Source: Saturnia japonica
Lineage: Eukaryota; Arthropoda; Insecta; Lepidoptera; Saturniidae
Assembly: GCA_033032175.1 (NCBI GenBank)
Contig: CM065313.1
Coordinates: 17,771,327-17,835,326 of the forward strand
Length of the DNA: 64,000 bases
Direction: 5' to 3'
Shown here: in pieces, positions 58,301 to 64,000 of the stretch
Layout of the letters: each line of letters opens with the position of its first letter
Position numbering within the stretch: position 1 is the first letter of the stretch
Program-made: the position numbers and the translations under genes
The notes under the pieces: generated by a model
The model's input: only the letters and a program-made list of their open reading frames with translations
Databases searched by the model: none
What the model was told of the DNA's origin: nothing

Positions 58301-59479
58301 GTATTAAAAAATGCTCTACCACCATGCAAATGCAATAATTCCATTGTTTGAAATTAGAAAAGAAATTGCAGACCACCTTGTTAATTTTTTTTTTTCGTTT
58401 TGTTTATTGATGACCTTACACATTAATAAAATGTGATAAACAAGCTAAATGATTAAGAAAGAAACAAAAAACTGAACTGCAACAAAAACCATGTGACAAA
58501 AAAGCCAAATTTTGCTTTTTATTCGTTTCTCAAAAGTCATACCTAAATATTATACATACAACCTATGTCACTCCCACAATTAAGACAATTCTAACAACAA
58601 ATCATGTGCTAAAATCCATCAAGCCATTTAGGCTACAGAGCATGCCAAAGAAATATACATACATACCCTCCTGTTTTACAGTCGGGTAAAAATACTTTGC
58701 TTTTTACTAATAATGTTATGTTCGAAAGATATCCATAATTTAAACTGTAACTTTTAGACATTTCGGAAAATATGTGAAGGAGTAGTTTATAAGGTGGATA
58801 AATAATTATTTCAGTAGTATGAATTTACTATGATAAAGAAATAAAATTACTTGTCATTAAATATATTTTAAGCAACTTAAGGGCATTATTGGGTTCAACT
58901 TTAGAATTGATACTGTCAAGTTCAGACTCACAATTTTGTTACGGTTAGATCACTTTATAATTAGGCTAAATATAAAATAGCATTTTTTGTTTTTATCTGA
59001 CAATACAAATGTGAATTTTAAGTACCTAGTATGATAGTGTTTAAAGATCATAATTTTTTTTCAATACATTTTTTTATTACTTTTTGAATGATTAGTTTTT
59101 TTACGTCAAATACGACCTAATTTGTATCATTTGCACCGTTTTTTGTTTTGAGTGAGTTATTTTAAATTTTTTTTTGTGGTGATAAAATTGGTTAGGTTAG
59201 GTTTTAATTTGGGATCATACAACAAATAATAATTCATTGAAAATTCATATATAATTCCTAGATAGACATAACCCTAAAATAGAATTTATTTTTTTATTGA
59301 AGACTATTTGTTTCCGCTCTTTTCCTTCACAAGGGGATTATCTTTAAGCCTCCCCTCACCCTTCTCAGCACCATATTAAGCGGTAGCAATTCTAAAGTCC
59401 AACCGCGTATTATCATTTTATTTTTAATGGAATAGCTGTTCCGGCGGTCTTCCTTACCTGCGTCGACACTTCCAGACAT
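55382..59479 (-). CDS. CutA homologue (divalent-cation tolerance family), three exons, complete
   Basis: CutA proteins are small ferredoxin-like trimers linked to copper tolerance in bacteria and to acetylcholinesterase anchoring in vertebrates; the insect role is unclear. Exon 1 (59458-59479) encodes MSGSVDA plus the first base of an Asp codon and ends at GTAAGG. Exon 2 (58004-58161) begins after TTTTTCAG and encodes [31 protein letters not shown] and NEDSE, ending at GTGAGT. Exon 3 (55382-55543) follows TTTCAG and encodes [38 protein letters not shown], then TAA. Lengths 22+158+162 give exactly 113 codons plus stop with phases 1 and 0. AACVN and HPYEV are the family signatures. It lacks a signal peptide, so the product is probably cytosolic. 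Introns are about 1.3 and 2.5 kb and hold MITEs and a Helitron. Confidence 0.92.
55587..55837 (-). repeat. MITE with CCCGACTGC inverted ends, in CutA intron 2
   Basis: It is bounded by ACCCGACTGCAAC on the left and CGCAGTCGGGTAA on the right. The body has GCTTTTTATTTGATTCC and GCCTATGTCACTC. Relatives lie at 56050-56266 and 58472-58690. Confidence 0.75.
56050..56266 (-). repeat. second copy of the CCCGACTGC MITE, in CutA intron 2
   Basis: It shares TATTTTTCTATAGTTGC, TTTTTATTTGATTCC, TATAGCCTATGTCACT and ends CGCAGTCGGGTAAAAAA. The left inverted end is lost, replaced by a GTGGCGACGCGTTAGGTG stretch. Confidence 0.7.
56630..56725 (+). repeat. copy of the repeat at 5700-5950
   Basis: TGGTGGAGTTTTGCGTGAC and CCCTAGAAAGTTTTAACAAGG with CATCTTGTTAGG match in order. 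It lies inside CutA intron 2. Confidence 0.5.
56726..57440 (-). other. CutA intron 2, unique AT-rich sequence
   Basis: No repeat or gene is recognised. A 61-codon minus-strand frame at 56711-56896 has no family motif. Confidence 0.35.
57445..57992 (-). mobile_element. Helitron (family H1) beside the CutA exon 2 donor
   Basis: The minus strand starts TCTATACATATAAATAAAATT at 57992, only about ten bases into CutA intron 2. It continues with CTGTCTGTTTGTTATGTCAAAATAACAGC and the H1 body (ATTTTTACAGAACTTTCACTTCC-like, CACCCAAAATAAGC). Near 57445 the body reaches CGGCATTCTGTAGAAC, where the GC-rich hairpin end should follow but is lost. Confidence 0.75.
58472..58690 (-). repeat. third copy of the CCCGACTGC MITE, in CutA intron 1
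   Basis: It has GAACTGCAACAAAAACC, GCTTTTTATTCGTTTC, AACCTATGTCACTCCC, CATCAAGCCATTTAGGC and CAGTCGGGTAAAAATAC. It lies about 300 bases from CutA exon 2. Confidence 0.7.
58691..59457 (-). other. CutA intron 1, remaining sequence
   Basis: AT-rich intron with poly-T runs near 59040-59180 and no recognised feature. The open frame that continues past exon 1 into the intron (59327-59572) is a read-through of the donor and is not the product. Confidence 0.5.
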
Positions 59480-59715
59480 ATTTGCATAAGTTATTGCTAA
59501 ACAAGGTTTTATAATCGATAAGTATACAGTAAGAAATGCTTTCTTATTATAAGAGTAAAGCATTATATGCACAAAATATATGTTTTCCTAATATACATTC
59601 GGTAGACTAGATAAAGTTTGCCTACTAATCTAAGACTTTTTGAAATTTAGTTTTTTATGTCATTTTTGACATAAGTCTTGTTATTGTTTTGACAGCTGAC
59701 GGCAGAGCAGACATT

Positions 59716-59984
59716 ATCTATCTGTTTATTATAGGGATGTGGTGATGTAGTTGTCTCGCAAATTATAACGAAATTATTATATTTATCTATATTCATAAAA
59801 TGACTGAAGTTTGCCATAGTGCGCACATCATGCAAAAGCAGCTGAATAGATTTTGATCAATTTATTGTTTTACTAAAAAGATACTTGATCCGTGTTTTTT
59901 TTAAATATTATCATCATATCTTCATTAAAAAAAACAATAATTTTGTAGCCCACGCGAGTGGAGCCGCGGGCACATCACAGCTAG
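59716..59984 (+). mobile_element. Helitron-like element, family H3, upstream of CutA
   Basis: It ends GTGGAGCCGCGGGCACATC plus ACAGCTAG at 59984, before T. The body shares CATCATGCAAAAGCAGCTGAA and AGATTTTGATCAATTTATTG with the element at 42715-42941. It begins about 240 bases upstream of the CutA start codon and so lies in or next to the promoter region. Confidence 0.6.
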
Positions 59985-60604
59985 TTTAAAATAATTTTCA
60001 TTGTATTATGAATATTATAGACATTTACGCTATTGACTGATTTATTTATTCTGTTATGCTGGAGGAGGTACATTCTATTTTTGAAGTTATACTTCTTTAG
60101 GCGCGTTATGAAAAAATGATGAGAGTTAAATTTTAAGATGCGCGCGCATCTGTGACACAAAATTAACAGTATGAAGTTGTCTGCTTAACCGCTCATTAAG
60201 TCTCGAAAAAAAAAGCTACCAACAAAATAGAAATTGAACCTCGATATTAGTTTGATCACTGTTTTCAAATTTATAATATTTATCAACATGTTTCTAGTTT
60301 ATACATTCCCAACACGTGTTTTAGTTTCATACAAGTGCGAATTATATATGTGCTAATAAATTATATTCAGCAGTGATTTAAATTGAATATTTTGATTGAT
60401 ATTACTTACTATTTGTGAATATTAGTGAAAAAAATTGTGCTTATATACTTTTTCAAGTGCTCCAATATAATTGAGGTTAACTATCCGTATGTATTATTTA
60501 TTGATATAAATTAAAATACTTTTATTTAATATAATTAACACTAAATATTATTAAATTATTAATGTTAAATACTTATTATTTACATTACTCCAAATCAAAA
60601 AAAT
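59985..60604. other. no gene seen
   Basis: AT-rich flank between the Helitron-like element and the endonuclease-like frame. No in-frame upstream extension of the latter: a stop lies 13 codons before its ATG. Confidence 0.45.
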
Positions 60605-60973
60605 ATGGACGACATCATTCATTTCCTGAAAAGAATATTATGGCCATATACAACAGCTGGAGGAGAATATCTTGGTAGAGGAGAAGACAAGTTACCGATA
60701 ATTTTAAGTGGAGACTTCAGCGTAAATTTTTCCCGTGAAGATGCTCGTCCACTTATTGATTTCCTCCAAAATGACTTGAATTTAGCCATGAATAATAATC
60801 CTCTGATTTCGACAACACGACATGGCACTACCATAGATGCTGTATTTGTACGATATCTCAACGCTGTTAATACAAAACTTTTCGTATCATATTTTAGTTA
60901 TCATAAGCCACTGATAACTGAAGTTCCGATTCAGACATTACCAGAAGATACTATGGAAGTGGACATCATTTAA
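60605..60973 (+). CDS. endonuclease/exonuclease/phosphatase-like C-terminal fragment
   Basis: An uninterrupted ATG-initiated frame encodes 122 residues. LPIILSGDFSVNFSREDARP resembles the GDFN motif of the endonuclease/exonuclease/phosphatase fold, with Ser in place of the usual Asn. TTRHGTTIDAVFVRYL resembles the T.IDxxF motif, and SYFSYHKPLITEV the terminal (S)DH position, with Tyr-His in place of Asp-His. Those changes and the missing N-terminal half argue against a normal nuclease. Such modules occur in LINEs and at the end of some Helitron-associated proteins in insects. It could be a transposon remnant or a captured gene. AATAAA motifs occur within 70 bases after the stop. Confidence 0.55.
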   Translation: MDDIIHFLKRILWPYTTAGGEYLGRGEDKLPIILSGDFSVNFSREDARPLIDFLQNDLNLAMNNNPLISTTRHGTTIDAVFVRYLNAVNTKLFVSYFSYHKPLITEVPIQTLPEDTMEVDII

Positions 60974-61217
60974 TAAAAAATACAATTCGAATAATAACAC
61001 AATTTATGTTAGACTTAATGTAAGAAAATAAATATTTATTTATTTAAGTTTTCAAATTTAAAATGAACTTTGTTGATTATCCTTTTCCAATCCTTCTATT
61101 ATTTTATTGTAATTAATTATTTGCATGCAATTAAAAACTATTTTTTAATGATGCCAAAGAAGTATAACTTGTCACGCGCGTACATAAGTACACGCACCCA
61201 TTTTTTTAGTATAATTA

Positions 61218-61844
61218 TCTATACAATTAATAAAATTGAAGTGTCTGCTTGTAATGTCAAAATAAAAGATTTTTACTAAATGCATATGAAAGTATTGTTA
61301 AAAAAGGATTATACCGAACCTTTAACAAACTAGAACTCTATTATAAAGAACCAGTTTAAATATAGAACTGTGTCTCTAAAAAAAGATTGACAAGTTAGTG
61401 TGTGAAAAAGTGTCAATAAACTAAAATTGATATTAAACAATTGTGATAATAGAAGACTCTTAAATTTGTGTAAAACTCCAGTTATAATATCTGCTTAACA
61501 TAAGTGCTTCCAACAATAATAAGTACATACGATACATATAACAAACACTTTTATTTTAGTAAAAGAATTAGGGTTCCACACGAATAAAAAAAAATGGTAT
61601 TGGTGAATCAATTCAGGTGTTTAAATGACGTATGCTGAGTAAACCATCAGAGATATAGCAAATTAATGTAATACATCATTGTAGGCATTAAATAGACCAA
61701 CAAAACAGTCTCTGAGAGTATACATCTATCTTCTAAGAAACACCCACAATAAGTATTTATTTCTTGAAAATAGCCGGGAGCAGATGATCAAAATTTGCGA
61801 GGGCATTCTGTAGTCCACGTGAGCGAAGCCCCGGGCACAGTTAT
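61218..61844 (+). mobile_element. non-autonomous Helitron, family H1, full length
   Basis: It begins TCTATACAATTAATAAAATTG at 61218. It continues GAAGTGTCTGCTTGTAATGTC and AAATGCATATGAAAG, then the H1 body, and ends GAAGCCCCGGGCACAG followed by a decayed TTAT in place of CTAG. It gives the uninterrupted sequence across the LTR insertion site of 49944-55202. Confidence 0.82.
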
Positions 61845-61849
61845 TTTTT

Positions 61850-62105
61850 TAATAATTATAGCAAATCGAGATAAGCGCTTTAATATTTATATAAGAGCGA
61901 ATACATCACATAATACGCGACAAGGTAGCATCGCAACTTATCAAGCAAAGTACCTTGTGCTATTATCACTACTGTAACTTTGAATAATTTAGAAATTGTA
62001 TCAAATAAATTATTATTTTATTTTGTGATTTAATAGAAGCGTTCTTATATATTATTTATAAACATATGAAAAAAATTCTTATTTTTGACGTGACAACGTC
62101 TTATA
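61850..62105. other. no gene seen
   Basis: AT-rich sequence between the Helitron and the GC-rich island. Nothing recognised. Confidence 0.35.
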
Positions 62106-62109
62106 ATTC

Positions 62110-62406
62110 GATAGAGCCGGCTGCACGCACGAATAAACATGACTCATGCGGGGTTACCTCGCTCTGCGGCGTTCCATTTAGGCTTGAAGTGCAAGCGAGA
62201 GCGCGGAACGAGCGACAAAGAGGCACAAACCGCCTCCGCGTTCGGCAGCGTTCAACATCTGTCTCTGTCCTACTTGAGTGAGCGATGCATCCGCGTGGAC
62301 AGCTGCTATACAATAATACATTTACATGTTTTCGTCAAGTATGAAGTGCAGTGAAAAGTGAATGTGGTGTCAATTGTTTATAGCATTGATAATTGCGGTG
62401 ATGAAG
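62110..62406 (+). promoter_or_regulatory. candidate promoter and 5' exon of an unknown gene
   Basis: A GC- and CpG-rich island of about 170 bases stands out from AT-rich surroundings, as at the slowpoke start. It is followed by a leader-like stretch with ATGAAGTGCAGTGAAAAGTGA (a six-codon upstream frame at 62341). The stretch ends GTGATGAAG directly before the donor-like GTAATG at 62407. If this is a first exon it would carry only Met-Lys or be wholly untranslated. Direction and extent are inferred. Confidence 0.3.
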
Positions 62407-62409
62407 GTA

Positions 62410-63912
62410 ATGATTCTTTCGATATTAAATATATGTTCAGTTATATATTGTCGAATATTCGTGCTTTCATCATTAAAATAAATAGCATCGGTCCGCTAGT
62501 ACAGCGATTGTAGGTTATGCTATAATTGACAAAACTATAACAATAAGTTAGCAGAACTATTTTTATTTATGAGCACAAATAAATGTAACTTGATCAATTC
62601 AATTGTCATTTCCATTTACCTCCTTCTCTATATCCATACAAAATATCTATCAAACAAATAAAATTAAAATTTTCTTTTGAAAAATGATACCATTCCATCA
62701 ATATTTTCTTATGACGTTGTCACGTTCAACTGTCGTCAGTAAACCGACTTTTTTTGATTATCGATATTATTAGTGATTACTATTTTATATAAATATTTGA
62801 TTGTTTATTCTTATCCTCTCTTTATTTTTTAGTAATGAGTAATAAGAAATAAATTTTATTGTATAATGTTAAAACATATTTAATAGTAGGTACCTAGGTT
62901 TTCAAACACTATTAATTACGATTTTATTACGTTACTTCAATCAAGAATCAAAGTGGTGAGTTAATGAAATGGGTTTGGTAAATTTAACTATATACTTTAG
63001 TACGAAATAAAGAAAACCAATTAAGTACATAGTTTATTAATCCATATAATTAAAAACTAAGTGAACATTAGGTGAGTTAATTTTTCATAATTATTGAATA
63101 TTACATTATACTTCTATTTATTATCCGTTAGTCATACTGATTTTATGAGCAATTTTATAAATAAAATAAATACTTTATAAATATAGAGTAAAAATAATAT
63201 ATCCAACTATAATTATTTTTTAATTTTCATTATAATAAAAGTAACGTTCTAACGGTATATATTATATACAATTGACCACATCACTACAGGTTCCCATATA
63301 CGTTTTTAATGGAAAGTTATAATATGCGTATCTGCCAGCGTCAATAAATATTTGTAATTGAAATAATTTATAATAGTCGTAATTTTTTTGTTTCAGTTGA
63401 GAATTCATTTTAGGTAAAGTACATATACCTACTGTTAAAAGGAAGATTATAAAAAAAAATGGTTTAGATTTGTATTAGAACTTAATTTATGTGCAGTAAT
63501 TAAAATTCATAGAAATTGTAAATCACTCATTTAAAGTTCAGTTAATAATGATTTTATGGTTTTAGGTTTATGAATTGTTTGGTTTGTTTTTTTTCTAATC
63601 TATCTAATGATAGATTTTAATATTTATTTTATTTCATAAATTACGTAAAGATTTTGATAAAAAAATAATATGTTTTATCGGGATTATGCATATTCTGGTC
63701 ACAATCACAAATCTATACATATACCACCGCTACCCACACAGATAGCTTAAATCTGCTCCATCTGTTATTAATATGAGTGGTATCCAATAATATCCTTTTA
63801 ATATAAGACTGTAGCTTACTATTTATTAAGTAAATACATAGTGAAAGAATTTTAAGAATCGAATCTGTAGTTCTGAACATCACTTCTTTCCTACAAAGAA
63901 ATTCAGAAAACT
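62410..63912. other. no gene seen
   Basis: Very AT-rich. No recognised repeats or frames. If the preceding exon is real this is its intron. Confidence 0.4.
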
Positions 63913-63913
63913 T

Positions 63914-63974
63914 ACCTCTTTTGTAGCTAAAAGCACACACTTTTGTAGCTATTTCAGTTTCTGCCAAATCATAC
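63914..63974 (-). CDS. possible internal exon of an unknown gene
   Basis: On the minus strand CTATTGCTGTTAG is followed by an open stretch encoding LYDLAETEIATKVCAFSYKR, and then by the consensus donor G/GTAAGT. The acceptor has a fair pyrimidine tract. No start codon is present, so it would be an internal exon. The product is not recognised. Chance is possible in so short a segment. Confidence 0.3.
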
Positions 63975-64000
63975 AGCTAACAGCAATAGGTAGAGATAAT

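Noticed and set aside
59327..59572. 81-codon minus-strand frame containing the CutA start
   Set aside because: It reads through the donor after MSGSVDA. Joining exon 1 to exon 2 gives the family sequence in the correct phase.
63713..63967. 84-codon minus-strand protein starting at 63967
   Set aside because: The apparent first codon is TTG rather than ATG and a consensus splice donor occurs after about 17 codons. Treated only as a possible internal exon.

Overview
The window reads as euchromatic but repeat-laden nuclear DNA of a moth or butterfly (Lepidoptera). It is strongly AT-rich. The two recognisable host genes (slowpoke and a CutA homologue) have insect-like sequence and large introns. 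The transposon load is typical of the order: short Helitrons ending in a GC-rich hairpin plus CTAG, tRNA-headed SINEs, mariner-family elements and Jockey-like LINE tails. No bacterial-style gene organisation is present. The species cannot be named from the sequence.

Host genes. (1) On the minus strand at 45885-46196 lies the first coding exon of the BK calcium-activated potassium channel slowpoke, under a CpG-rich 5' flank. Reading by eye I found no other slowpoke exon to the left, so most of 1-45.8 kb may be its first intron. (2) On the minus strand between 59479 and 55382 lies a complete three-exon CutA homologue of 113 codons with consistent splice phases. (3) A GC-rich island at 62.1-62.4 kb may be a promoter/5' exon on the plus strand. 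A possible internal exon of an unknown minus-strand gene sits at 63914-63974.

Mobile DNA fills much of the rest. From left to right: a nearly intact DD41D Tc1/mariner-group element (2100-3401, perfect 32-bp inverted repeats) inserted in an older repeat; a long-armed foldback MITE (8496-8853); a second, older DD41D element (21733-23008); a DD34D mariner (32356-33611) and an internally deleted relative (about 47187-47680); a 5'-truncated non-LTR retrotransposon with a 485-codon open reverse transcriptase frame (37430-39100); several LINE tails; and at least two families of short non-autonomous Helitrons. A Ty3/gypsy-type LTR element (50022-54777, minus strand, decayed) sits inside one Helitron copy (49944-55202). 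It carries a ten-unit tandem array of about 86 bp whose units each contain two dyads. At 60605-60973 an intact 122-codon frame resembles the C-terminal part of an endonuclease/exonuclease/phosphatase domain.

Most of the sequence between these features holds no gene I can support. I found no convincing new multi-gene system. The most unusual items are the 86-bp dyad array inside the LTR element, the young-looking DD41D transposon, the lone endonuclease-like frame, a perfect 15-bp hairpin at 3962-4000, and a Helitron whose end lies about 10 bases inside a CutA splice donor.
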